DNA of 64,000 bases, taken from Asparagopsis taxiformis (Eukaryota; Rhodophyta; Florideophyceae; Bonnemaisoniales; Bonnemaisoniaceae). A program made the position numbers and the translations under genes. The number at the start of each line of letters is the position of its first letter. Position 1 is the first letter of the stretch. Below the pieces are notes generated by a model. It had not been told where the DNA came from. It saw nothing but the letters and a program-made list of their open reading frames with translations, and did not search any database. Below are positions 34,882 to 44,079 of this stretch, piece by piece. Where the stretch lies: the NCBI GenBank assembly GCA_030407315.1, contig JALQPE010000761.1, forward strand, positions 1 to 64,000, written 5' to 3'.

Positions 34882-36388
34882 CCATCTTCGATAGGGACGC
34901 GTCCGTCGTGCGTAGTTTTCCGCGTGTTCCGGCGTTTCGTTGTCGTCAGCTCGCGAGCTGTTGTCTTTGACCTCGTTGGTCGTTACGATTTGTTGTCGAC
35001 GGTTGTCCACGGGGACGTACGATGGCTCACACGTCATGCCAAAATTACGAAATTTTCGGTGCACGCGTGCCCCGAGATTTGGCCAGATTACCGCACTGTA
35101 ATCGGCCCGATTTTTCTTGCCGTGCGTCCATGGCCCGCTGGCCTTATCATATTTTTCGCGCGAAAACTCTAACGTGTTGTCCACCCGTGGCCCGTGATGT
35201 CGTCATCGATGCCGGTGGGACGGATAACGCTGTCGAGCCAGTCGTGGCTCTTCACATCGTGTGAATCGTTTGCGCGTGGACTCGTCCAATCTGGCGTTCG
35301 TGCCTCCACCAACTTATGGTGTCGAAAAAGAAACAGAGCGACGGCTCTAGCACGCATCACGCCCCCCAACGCAAGGGTGGACGTCCCGGCCACTCGTTGT
35401 GCCTTCGATTCTCGTCCGTGCGGCTCGTCGCCTTCTATAGTTGCAAAGTGAAACCCTGCGTGCGCGTTCGCTTCATTCTTCAACGCTCGTGTGCGTTTTC
35501 GGGAGCCGTCGTGGCCTTTCACGTTTTCGTTCGTCGCACGCGTGCGAAGTATCGAGAGACGCTCTCTTCTGTTACGTTCCGGCGGGGTTCCCACGTAGGG
35601 CTACGATACCCGACCCACTTCACGAGGAAGTCTAACGTTCCATTCCGGTTCACGCGATGGTTGGGTAGGTCGTCTACTACGTACGCCGGACCGTCGCGGT
35701 TCTTGTCGAGATCCGCCTCGGTGGCACCGTATGGCTCCGGCGGGGGCGCGTTCTCAGGCGTAGGCGCGTACGCAACGCGGTCCGAGTTGACACGTTCAAC
35801 TACGTCTCCTCGTTGGATGACGAACGTTCGTACGTCGTTACGTAGTACGCGGAACGGTCCCAACGCGTGGTTTCCGAGCTTCGTGCCCTTCGTGGTCCCG
35901 TCCGTCGGGTCGATGAATACGTACTCTCCCGCGCGGATGTTTCGATTCGAGACACGGACTCGTTTGTCGAAATTTCGTTTATAACGTGCCTGCGCGGCCT
36001 TCAGCGTTCGATACGCGTTATCCATCGTTGTGGCGAGCTCACGAACGTAAGTGGCTCGCCCTCCCCCGTCGGGATAGTTCGCGGTTCGTTACCGACGTGT
36101 GTAGCGCCAACGGTGGCGGTGGATTCGTGAGAATCAAATCGAAGGGCGTCGTGCCCGTGCTCGAATGCACATGCGTGTTGTACACGAACGTTAACGCCGA
36201 TGCGTATCGATTCCAGTCGTTCTGGTTCTCGTTCATGTAATTACGGAGCATCGCCAGGATCGTCCTGTTGTAGCGCTCCACCTACCCGTTCGTTTGGGGG
36301 TGGTACGTCGACGTGAAGGCGTTCGTCACGCCGATTTCGTTACAGACGCGCTGGAAAAACTTGGCAGCGAATTGCTTTCCGTTGTCGC
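34882..36388 (-). pseudogene. Old inverted Gypsy copy, pol C-terminus and 3' region
   Basis: Reverse complement of the matching part of the intact element at 36389-47462. On the minus strand it runs from the integrase DNG site (36388) through the rest of integrase and the chromodomain (a frame to 35519), then into the non-coding 3' region as far as 34882. A stop in the integrase (near 36280) and a frameshift near 36030-36060 break the frame. The other half of this copy lies at 47463-49607, separated by the younger insertion. Confidence 0.85.
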
Positions 36389-37048
36389 TGTAGTATACGT
36401 GGCAATTCCGAAATTGCAAATATTTACGTTTTTCCGCGGAATTCGAATCTCGGCGGACACGACCGGCGACAGCAATGCACGAACATTGCTGGCGCATGCG
36501 CGCGCGCAACCGGCACACGTGTGCAACGAACGTACTGGCAACGGCCAACGGACCAACGGGTCCCTACGTGTGACCCACAAGGTCCTTTCCCATTCGGGGA
36601 CGTTACGAACAGTGTTTACACTGTAAAGCGATGCCATCGTGGCCATATAGGTATCGGCATCGTGCCGGGAGGGAAAGGGGACAAGACAACGATCGAGCAA
36701 CGGCTCTAGTCTACGACTGACTTCTACGTTTACGTTTACGTTTTGCCTAACGAGGCTTCGTCTCCGTCGAGCTGCGTACTCCCTACCCATCGCCGCACGT
36801 AAGGCTGATTGCGTGTAGTGCCTCCGGGCTTGGTCGAGAGCGCCTCCGGTGACGTACCACCTCGTGTGCTAACGTAATCCTCGCGTGGATTGTTGCGTCG
36901 TGACGCTCGTGTCTACTCGCTAACCACTCTACCTTCCTACCTAACAATACAGTCAAAACACCAGCGGGTGGACTGCTCGTTTCGTTTCGTTAAGGACAGC
37001 GTGTCCGTGGCTCGTACCAGCTACTTCTAGAACTAACGTGGTTCCACA
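36389..37048 (+). repeat. 5' LTR of the Gypsy chromovirus
   Basis: 660 bp, TGTAGTATACG at the start and GGTTCCACA at the end. It should contain the promoter and polyadenylation signals; no clear TATA box was picked. Same sequence as 46803-47462. Confidence 0.93.
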
Positions 37049-37049
37049 C

Positions 37050-37062
37050 TGGTCTTCCGACC
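37050..37062 (+). promoter_or_regulatory. Putative tRNA primer-binding site
   Basis: TGGTCTTCCGACC begins two bases after the 5' LTR. The leading TGG would pair with a tRNA CCA end; the matching tRNA is not in this window, and its tRNA-Asp genes do not fit. Confidence 0.5.
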
Positions 37063-37147
37063 TAGAAGTTGCTACGAGCATAACGACAACCAACGAGGTT
37101 GAGCTCTTTTACGTTAACGAAAAGCTACGTGCTACAGACGACGGTCT

Positions 37148-39550
37148 ATGAATTACGCTGTGTCGAATTCCAGCGCGTCGCCCAGGCAACCGTTGCCAAC
37201 GTCAGCGGACGCCGAAGCCGACGTGGCCTTGTCAGCAGAAGCGATCTTCGCGACTGATCGATCTATCCCGCCGGATATCGAGGCGATCGGCCAGCTACCA
37301 CGTACGGTAAGCCCGTTTGAGTCCGTGAGTATGGACCCCGCAACGCGCGGTCAGCTCAACGAAGGGAACGTGACTCCCACGGCACTACGTGTAGTGTACG
37401 AAGACCTTCGAGGTCACATCGAAAGGGCGAGCGACGCGGCCGTCGACGAAGCCGTAAGGCAGAGACTCGGAGTCTCGGAGCGCGAAGCTCGTGCGTTACG
37501 TGAACGCTCAGCGACCCTCGAACGGGAAAACGAAGGTTTACGAAACCGCCTCTCCGCCGTGGAGGGAAGACTCGACTCGTTTGTCGTAGTATTCAACGAA
37601 ATCGTCGCCGGACGTTCCGCTCCGCCGAGCGGAAGCGATCCGAATTACGAAGGCTCGCGCGCCTATAACTCGCAATCCTCCCCGGCCGTTCCGGGAGGAT
37701 ACCCACCAACACCCGGTCCGACGACCCCGACAACGTACGGAAGGGGGGCGACAGTGCAACGAGCCATCGCCAACCCCAACGAGACGCCACGAAGGCAATT
37801 ACGTTTTAACGATACGCCAGACCACGCGCGGTCGGCGGACGCAGCACGAGCTGCGCAATTCGATACGAGAGCTCCCCCGCCACGTGAGACGTACATTCCG
37901 TGGCTGGGTACGTTCGGCACGACGGACACGCGAGTCCACGAAAACGAACGTGCCGACGCGGTACGCTTACCAGGGAACGCCCTCGGACCCGTTTGCCACG
38001 CGTTGGCAGAGCACACGACAATGCTCGACGCATTTGCGAACGTGGTATCGTACCGCATGTACCGACTTAACGATGTACGTGAACATCTCTACGTGAACGA
38101 GAGTCAAAGCGTACATAAGCTCAAACGTGAGCTGGAGGGGCTTTTCCCTACGTTAAAGCCGTTCTCCGGCCGGAATCCGATTACGTTACTCGGATTCCTC
38201 GCCCAAATACGTGATGGGTTCAGCACACTCGGAGTGTGCGAGGGAGTGGCAGTACGTGCGCTGCACTTCTTCCTCGACGGGGACGCCCGACGGTTCTACG
38301 ATTCCCAGTGTACGACTGGCGTGATCACGACTGATCCGACGAAGAGGTTCTCGTGGCCTCACGTAATCAACGCGTTGATCAAACGATACCTGCAAGACGA
38401 CGTGCTGCAGGAGGCCTACGAAAAGGTCACGATGATCACGCAGAGTCCTAACGAGGACGAGAATCAGTACGCTGATAGACTCGACACCGCCACGCGGGCG
38501 TGTAACTACGTGTTTACGGATCGACTCCTCGTTCACCACTACGTGCGTGGTTTGCTGCCCTCGACGCGGGCAGCCGTGACGGAACGACTCCGGTCACTCC
38601 CCGAACGAGAGAGGAACGACCTCACCGTTGTGAGACGATTGGCGACGGCCGAAGGAACGACCTTCCGTGCACGTACGGCAGCTGTCGCGTCAGCCGCGAA
38701 ACCGAAAGTGCGGTTTCCGGTGAAGCCTACGTTGGCTATTTCCGACCACGAGTCGAGGAAGTTCGCGGACTACGATGAGTCCGCGTACTTACGTAATGAA
38801 CGGGCTAACGAGCCCAGTTACCACGATGGTAACCTGAACATCCCCGCGAGGGACGACGACGACGTGTCGCTCGCTGCGGTTCACGTTGCCGAGAATTTGG
38901 AGGCGATCCTCTTCACGAACGGGCCGCCGCCCAACGATACGAAAACGGCAAACGAAAAGCCGGACGAGCTCGAAGCTCGATTGAACCGTCCATGCGAGGA
39001 CGTGCCGAAGCTCACGAGCGAGCAGACGCAATTGGCGCACTCCGTAATCCCGAATGATTACTGGACGCTGTCGTGTTGGTCATGCCGCGAAGATGGCCAC
39101 TCGACGTTTACGTGTCCGCGTCTGACGCCAGATCAACGGATCTTTTTCGCGTACAAGTACTACCTCTTCCACGTGAAGAGCAACCCACGTCAGGCTGAGT
39201 ACTTCCGCCAACGAATGGCTAAACGTAACCAGGAACGACCTGGCGAGCGAGGGAACGTGACCCCGCGGAGGTACGGCACGCCGCCTACGATACTCCGAAA
39301 CCCCAATCGTGACGGGGGAAGGCCCTTCGACAGGCGCCGCGGCGATTTTCGTAATGACCGACGTGACCCCCGCCCGTGGGCGAACGAACGGAATGGCCAG
39401 CGTAATGGCCGCAGCGGAGTCTACGTGACGACCTCCGCTGACGAAACGCCACTCGAGGCGGAAACGAGTCACGATGACGAACGAGCTTCGTGGGCTCACG
39501 ACGACAACGTGTCGAACGGCCCCGCGCCGGGAAACGACCAGGCGATGTAG
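37148..39550 (+). CDS. gag: Gag of the Gypsy chromovirus
   Basis: 800 aa, ATG at 37148, TAG at 39548-39550. There is a charged N-terminal coiled coil (about residues 95-140, with heptads in ARALRERSATLERENEGLRNRL), then a Pro/Ser-rich linker. The capsid-like region (about 345-500) has the retrotransposon gag pattern LFPTLKPFSG...FLxxIRDGF...FFLDGDARRFYD. One CCHC zinc knuckle lies at about 641-654 (C-x2-C-x4-H-x4-C), and a basic Arg/Asn/Gly-rich tail follows. It forms the particle and packages the RNA. The last 21 bases before the stop hold the frameshift site through which pol is made. Confidence 0.92.
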   Translation: MNYAVSNSSASPRQPLPTSADAEADVALSAEAIFATDRSIPPDIEAIGQLPRTVSPFESVSMDPATRGQLNEGNVTPTALRVVYEDLRGHIERASDAAVDEAVRQRLGVSEREARALRERSATLERENEGLRNRLSAVEGRLDSFVVVFNEIVAGRSAPPSGSDPNYEGSRAYNSQSSPAVPGGYPPTPGPTTPTTYGRGATVQRAIANPNETPRRQLRFNDTPDHARSADAARAAQFDTRAPPPRETYIPWLGTFGTTDTRVHENERADAVRLPGNALGPVCHALAEHTTMLDAFANVVSYRMYRLNDVREHLYVNESQSVHKLKRELEGLFPTLKPFSGRNPITLLGFLAQIRDGFSTLGVCEGVAVRALHFFLDGDARRFYDSQCTTGVITTDPTKRFSWPHVINALIKRYLQDDVLQEAYEKVTMITQSPNEDENQYADRLDTATRACNYVFTDRLLVHHYVRGLLPSTRAAVTERLRSLPERERNDLTVVRRLATAEGTTFRARTAAVASAAKPKVRFPVKPTLAISDHESRKFADYDESAYLRNERANEPSYHDGNLNIPARDDDDVSLAAVHVAENLEAILFTNGPPPNDTKTANEKPDELEARLNRPCEDVPKLTSEQTQLAHSVIPNDYWTLSCWSCREDGHSTFTCPRLTPDQRIFFAYKYYLFHVKSNPRQAEYFRQRMAKRNQERPGERGNVTPRRYGTPPTILRNPNRDGGRPFDRRRGDFRNDRRDPRPWANERNGQRNGRSGVYVTTSADETPLEAETSHDDERASWAHDDNVSNGPAPGNDQAM

Positions 39551-42500
39551 GTCACGAGCCACCCACATCGCCTGAACCCTTACGTAAAAGGGGGACGACC
39601 GACGTCGATGATTGGTCCTCCGCAGGCTCACCGATGAACGAGAGCTACGTAAAGCTCACGGCCGCGAAGGCCAACTCGAGTCACACGACACCCGACGTGG
39701 GGGAAGAAACGAAGTCCGACGGGACGAACGAACCTCACACGAAGAGGAAGCCTCGCAGACGAGCGAGACGCGCTACCCGGAAGCACGACGCTTCCGAGCG
39801 CGAGAAAGCCAAACACGCGGCTTATACGAAGCGTGTCGACGCAAAAGAAGCCATACGGGCTCACACGATGAAGCGACGAACCGCTAGCGAAGACGTAGAC
39901 CGCGCGCCGGTCAGGACCGAACCGTTGGTCCTCGACGGGCATACGTGCCTACTTGCGTCGAAGCATTATATCGTATCCGGAACGATCGGACTAGACCTCA
40001 ACGTGATGAGGGCGATTACCATCGCGATGGATACGTGCAGCGGCTACAACTTGATACGAACAAGTTTACTACCCTACGACTGGGTCGACCGCTGTCTACG
40101 TGACGAAGAGCTGCCGAAGCTCGGAGACGCCAACGGGCGACGTTTGCCTATCGAAGGCGCCATCCTGCTTCGTGTCAGGCTGGGGAACTCGCTGTTCCGC
40201 GTAAAATTCTTCGTAGCCAACACGCTGGCTGTCCCCGTTATAATGGGCACGTCGTTCATGTCGAAGCATGTCGATGCTATACGCTGTCGAGCGCAGACAA
40301 TCGACCTCCATCGGGGGGATACGATACCCATTATCGCGGAGGGCGATACGACGACTCCGTACGAGGAGGGGGAGGAGACGAATCCAAACGTGGAGCCCCC
40401 GAAACGCCGCGAGCGTAACGCGGCCTCGAATAGGCCGAGCCGAACGTTCTCGGTTCGCCTGACGAAGTACACGCGTGTACCGGCGATGTCGCAACGGACC
40501 GTCAACGTGACGACGGATGCGACCGGACTCGTGTTCCTCGAACCGAAAGCGTCGGTGCAATTCCGGCATGGGCTGCGCATAGCCAACGGAGTGGTCGACG
40601 TAGGACCGAGAGAGACGTTCTCTATCATCGTGTCGAACTTCACGAAGAAGGACCGCGAATTGCCGAAAGGCGCAACGATTGCGTACGCGGTACGCTCCCC
40701 GCTGGGAATCGTCCCACTCAAGCGTGAGGGCGGCGAAGCCCTCGCGAAGGTCTTGAACCTACCGCTAGTCGACGCGACGACACGGACGAATACGAACGGG
40801 TTGGGCGACGAAACGCCAGACCCGTTGGTCAACGAAAAGGGGAACGACCCCGCCACGGATTGGCAGTCGACAATCGATTTGTCGCACCTCGACGACGAGG
40901 ATTTACGAAAGCGCATCAACGAGATGCTAGCTACACATTCGTCAATGTGGACGAGCGGACGCCTCGGCGAAATCAATGCTACGGAGCATCGAATCGAACT
41001 CGAACCGGGCACGCGGCCCATACGTTCAATGCCCTATCGTCAGGGTCCGGCTTTACGTACGATAGCCGAGGAGCAGATCACGAAGATGCTCAACGAAGGG
41101 GTTATCGAACCCGCGTCCAGCGAATGGGCGTCACCAATCGTGTTGGTGCCGAAGAAGGACGGATCCTTACGTTTCTGTGTCGATTACAGGCGTTTGAACG
41201 CGAAAACGATCGCTGATTCGTACCCGCTCCCTCGTATGGAAGACTGCCTTGATTCGTTGGGCGACGCCGCCATCTTCACGACACTCGATTGTAACGCCGG
41301 TTACTGGCAAGTGCCCGTCTCCGCCGAGGACCGTGATAAGACAACGTTTACGTCTTTCATGGGAACGTATCGCTACGTGCGAATGCCATTCGGGCTACGA
41401 AATGCCCCCGCTACGTTTCAGCGGACGTTGGACATCATCCTCTCCGGAGTACGCTGGCAATCGTGCCTGGTCTACTTAGACGACGTAATCGTCTTTTCGA
41501 AAGACCTCGAGTCTCACCTGGGTCACGTTGACCAGGTGCTTTCCCTGCTACGCGCAGCGGGAGTAACGTTAAAGCTCACGAAGTGCTCGTTCTTTCAACC
41601 ACGAGTTGACTACCTGGGGCACGTGATTACCCCAGGGAAGCTGCACGTCGCAGCTCGGAACAAGGAAGCCTTTCGTACGGCTACGTTCCCACGCGACAAG
41701 ACGCAATGTCGATCGTTTTTGGGCGCGGCCAACGTTTACCGCCGTTTCGTAAAGGCGTATGCCGAGATCGCTCGGCCACTCAACACGATGTTGAAGAAGG
41801 ACGCTTCCCCCGATTGGACGAACCCAACAAACGCGCAAACGAATGCGTTCGAAACGTTGAAGACAATACTGGTGTCGCCACCAGTATTGCACCTTCCGAA
41901 GGCGGGACGTCCGTTCATGATCGATACCGACGCGTCGGCGTATCAGCTGGGAGCTACGTTGCTCCAGCAGCAAAACGAAGACAAGCCCAACGAATGGGTG
42001 CCGATTGGGTACTGGTCGAAGACCCTGAACGAAACCGAACGCGGTTACTCGGCAACGGAGCGCGAGTGTTACTCCGTCGTGTGGGCGATAACGTCGCTCC
42101 GACCCTACGTAGAGGGTCAACGATTTACCGTACGTACGGATCACGAAGCCTTACGTTGGCTGATGACGTTAACGGACGCGTCCGGACGACTACTACGATG
42201 GAGGCTACGCGTTGCCGAATTCGATTTCGAAGTCACGTACAGACCTGGGCGCGTGCACCAGGTACCTGACGCTTTATCACGTGTGATATCTACGTATGAC
42301 GACGGTCGACCCGTCGACGATGACGTACCATCGTACGGGGACACGGTCCTCGTGACGACTCGCAGTCGGCGACAACCCACACGAAATGGGCAAGGACGAA
42401 CGACGTCCGTACGTAAAAAGGCAACGAATGCCAGGGGTCACGACGACCCGTCGAACGAGACTCGTGATGAACGAACATCGGCCACGACGGCTGGCCACGA

Positions 42501-44079
42501 TGGCCTCGAGTTCAACCGCGACGCGACGCTCGATGACGTTCTCGACGAGGAACCGGATTTCCTCGACGAACAGCGCGCTGCCGAAGACGATTCGGCACGC
42601 GTGCCACCAGCTGACGTTCAGCTTCCCATTACGAGGGACGAGCTTATCGAAGCTCAACGCGAGGACGCGTTCTGTCAAACGATACTGACACGACAGTCCG
42701 AGACGCAGGACGCTGCATTCTTCGAAGGCCACGATGGCTTACTCCGACGCCGGAACCCTCACGGTGAGGAACGTACACAAATCGTTGTGCCGGCTTCGTT
42801 ACGGCCGCGGCTGCTGGAGTTAACGCACCACCACGTCCTCGCTGGACATCCCGGGCAAACGCGTATGTACTATACCCTACGGAGGACGTACTACTGGCCC
42901 GCGATGGCCGCCGACATCCACGCAACGGTACGAAACTGCGTTGGATGTGCGAAGAACCGCGTGAAGCTTCGCAAACGGACGAACCCGTTACGTTTATTTC
43001 CGGCTACGGAGCCGCTGCGAGACCTATGTATCGACATACTAGGTCCGCTTACGAAGACCACGCGTGGTAACCGATTTATCCTCGTGATAACGGACCGCTT
43101 CACGAAGCTGACTAGAGTCGTACCTCTACGAAATATCGATTCCGCCAACGTGGCGAGCGCGTTCGTCAACGCGTGGGTCTTCTCGTATGGACCCCCACGG
43201 ACGCTCATAAGCGATAACGGAAAGCAGTTCGCTGCTAAGTTTTTCCAGCGCGTCTGCAACGAAATCGGCGTGACGAACGTCTTTACGTCGACGTACCACC
43301 CCCAAACGAACGGGCAGGTGGAGCGCTACAACAGGACGATCCTGGCGATGCTGCGCAATTACGTGAACGAAAACCAGAACGACTGGGATCGATACGCATC
43401 GGCGTTAACGTTTGCGTACAACACGCATGTGCATTCGAGCACGGGCACGACGCCCTTCGATTTGATTCTCACGAATCCACCGCCACCGTTGGCGCTACAC
43501 ACGTCGGTAACGAACCGCGAACTACCCGACGGGGGAGGGCGAGCCACTTACGTTCGTGAGCTCGCCACAACGATGGACAATGCGTATCGAACGCTGAAGG
43601 CCGCGCAGGCACGTTATAAACGAAATTTCGACAAACGAGTCCGTGTCTCGAATCGAAACATCCGCGCGGGAGAATACGTATTCATCGACCCGACGGACGG
43701 GACCACGAAGGGCACGAAGCTCGGCAACCACGCGTTGGGACCGTTCCGCGTACTACGTAACGACGTACGAACGTTCGTCATCCAACGAGGAGACGTAGTT
43801 GAACGTGTCAACTCGGACCGCGTTGCGTACGCGCCAACGCCGGCGAACGCGCCCCCGCCGGAGCCATACGATGCCACCGAGGCAGACCTCGACAAGAACC
43901 GCGACGGTCCAGCGTATGTAGTAGACGACCTACTCAACCACCGCGTGAACGAGGACGGAACGTTAGACTTCCTCGTGAAGTGGGTCGGGTATCGTAACCC
44001 TACGTGGGAACCCCGCCGGAACGTATCTGAAGAGAGCGTCTCTCGATACTTCGCACGCGTGCGACGAGCAACAACGTGA
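39490..44079 (+). CDS. pol: Pol of the Gypsy chromovirus (PR-RT-RH-IN-chromodomain)
   Basis: Open frame of about 1529 codons, -1 relative to gag. The real protein starts by frameshifting near 39535, not at the GTG at 39490. Domains: basic N-part (to about 120); aspartic protease with DTCSG (about 181); reverse transcriptase (about 500-720) with FCVDYRRLN, FTTLDCNAGYWQ and the YLDD catalytic pair (about 661); RNase H from about 808 (DTDAS); integrase with the H2C2 finger (HHH...CVGC, about 1112-1155), core D (CIDILGP, about 1178), D (SDNG, about 1240) and E (NGQVER, about 1277); C-terminal chromodomain (about 1475-1520, with FLVKWVGY and TWEP). The chromodomain places it in the chromovirus lineage, whose integrases can be guided to marked chromatin. 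All key residues are present. Confidence 0.95.
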   Translation: MGSRRQRVERPRAGKRPGDVGHEPPTSPEPLRKRGTTDVDDWSSAGSPMNESYVKLTAAKANSSHTTPDVGEETKSDGTNEPHTKRKPRRRARRATRKHDASEREKAKHAAYTKRVDAKEAIRAHTMKRRTASEDVDRAPVRTEPLVLDGHTCLLASKHYIVSGTIGLDLNVMRAITIAMDTCSGYNLIRTSLLPYDWVDRCLRDEELPKLGDANGRRLPIEGAILLRVRLGNSLFRVKFFVANTLAVPVIMGTSFMSKHVDAIRCRAQTIDLHRGDTIPIIAEGDTTTPYEEGEETNPNVEPPKRRERNAASNRPSRTFSVRLTKYTRVPAMSQRTVNVTTDATGLVFLEPKASVQFRHGLRIANGVVDVGPRETFSIIVSNFTKKDRELPKGATIAYAVRSPLGIVPLKREGGEALAKVLNLPLVDATTRTNTNGLGDETPDPLVNEKGNDPATDWQSTIDLSHLDDEDLRKRINEMLATHSSMWTSGRLGEINATEHRIELEPGTRPIRSMPYRQGPALRTIAEEQITKMLNEGVIEPASSEWASPIVLVPKKDGSLRFCVDYRRLNAKTIADSYPLPRMEDCLDSLGDAAIFTTLDCNAGYWQVPVSAEDRDKTTFTSFMGTYRYVRMPFGLRNAPATFQRTLDIILSGVRWQSCLVYLDDVIVFSKDLESHLGHVDQVLSLLRAAGVTLKLTKCSFFQPRVDYLGHVITPGKLHVAARNKEAFRTATFPRDKTQCRSFLGAANVYRRFVKAYAEIARPLNTMLKKDASPDWTNPTNAQTNAFETLKTILVSPPVLHLPKAGRPFMIDTDASAYQLGATLLQQQNEDKPNEWVPIGYWSKTLNETERGYSATERECYSVVWAITSLRPYVEGQRFTVRTDHEALRWLMTLTDASGRLLRWRLRVAEFDFEVTYRPGRVHQVPDALSRVISTYDDGRPVDDDVPSYGDTVLVTTRSRRQPTRNGQGRTTSVRKKATNARGHDDPSNETRDERTSATTAGHDGLEFNRDATLDDVLDEEPDFLDEQRAAEDDSARVPPADVQLPITRDELIEAQREDAFCQTILTRQSETQDAAFFEGHDGLLRRRNPHGEERTQIVVPASLRPRLLELTHHHVLAGHPGQTRMYYTLRRTYYWPAMAADIHATVRNCVGCAKNRVKLRKRTNPLRLFPATEPLRDLCIDILGPLTKTTRGNRFILVITDRFTKLTRVVPLRNIDSANVASAFVNAWVFSYGPPRTLISDNGKQFAAKFFQRVCNEIGVTNVFTSTYHPQTNGQVERYNRTILAMLRNYVNENQNDWDRYASALTFAYNTHVHSSTGTTPFDLILTNPPPPLALHTSVTNRELPDGGGRATYVRELATTMDNAYRTLKAAQARYKRNFDKRVRVSNRNIRAGEYVFIDPTDGTTKGTKLGNHALGPFRVLRNDVRTFVIQRGDVVERVNSDRVAYAPTPANAPPPEPYDATEADLDKNRDGPAYVVDDLLNHRVNEDGTLDFLVKWVGYRNPTWEPRRNVSEESVSRYFARVRRATT
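39529..39573 (+). promoter_or_regulatory. Programmed -1 frameshift signal between gag and pol
   Basis: Canonical slippery heptamer G-GGA-AAC at 39529-39535, in the correct gag phase (gag codons GGA at 39530 and AAC at 39533). A 4-nt spacer (GACC) follows, then a perfect 9-bp stem: AGGCGATGT (39540-39548) with ACATCGCCT (39565-39573), loop 16 nt. Slipping one base back enters exactly the pol frame, and the gag stop lies inside the stem region. The same heptamer works in some retroviral gag-pro junctions. Confidence 0.88.
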
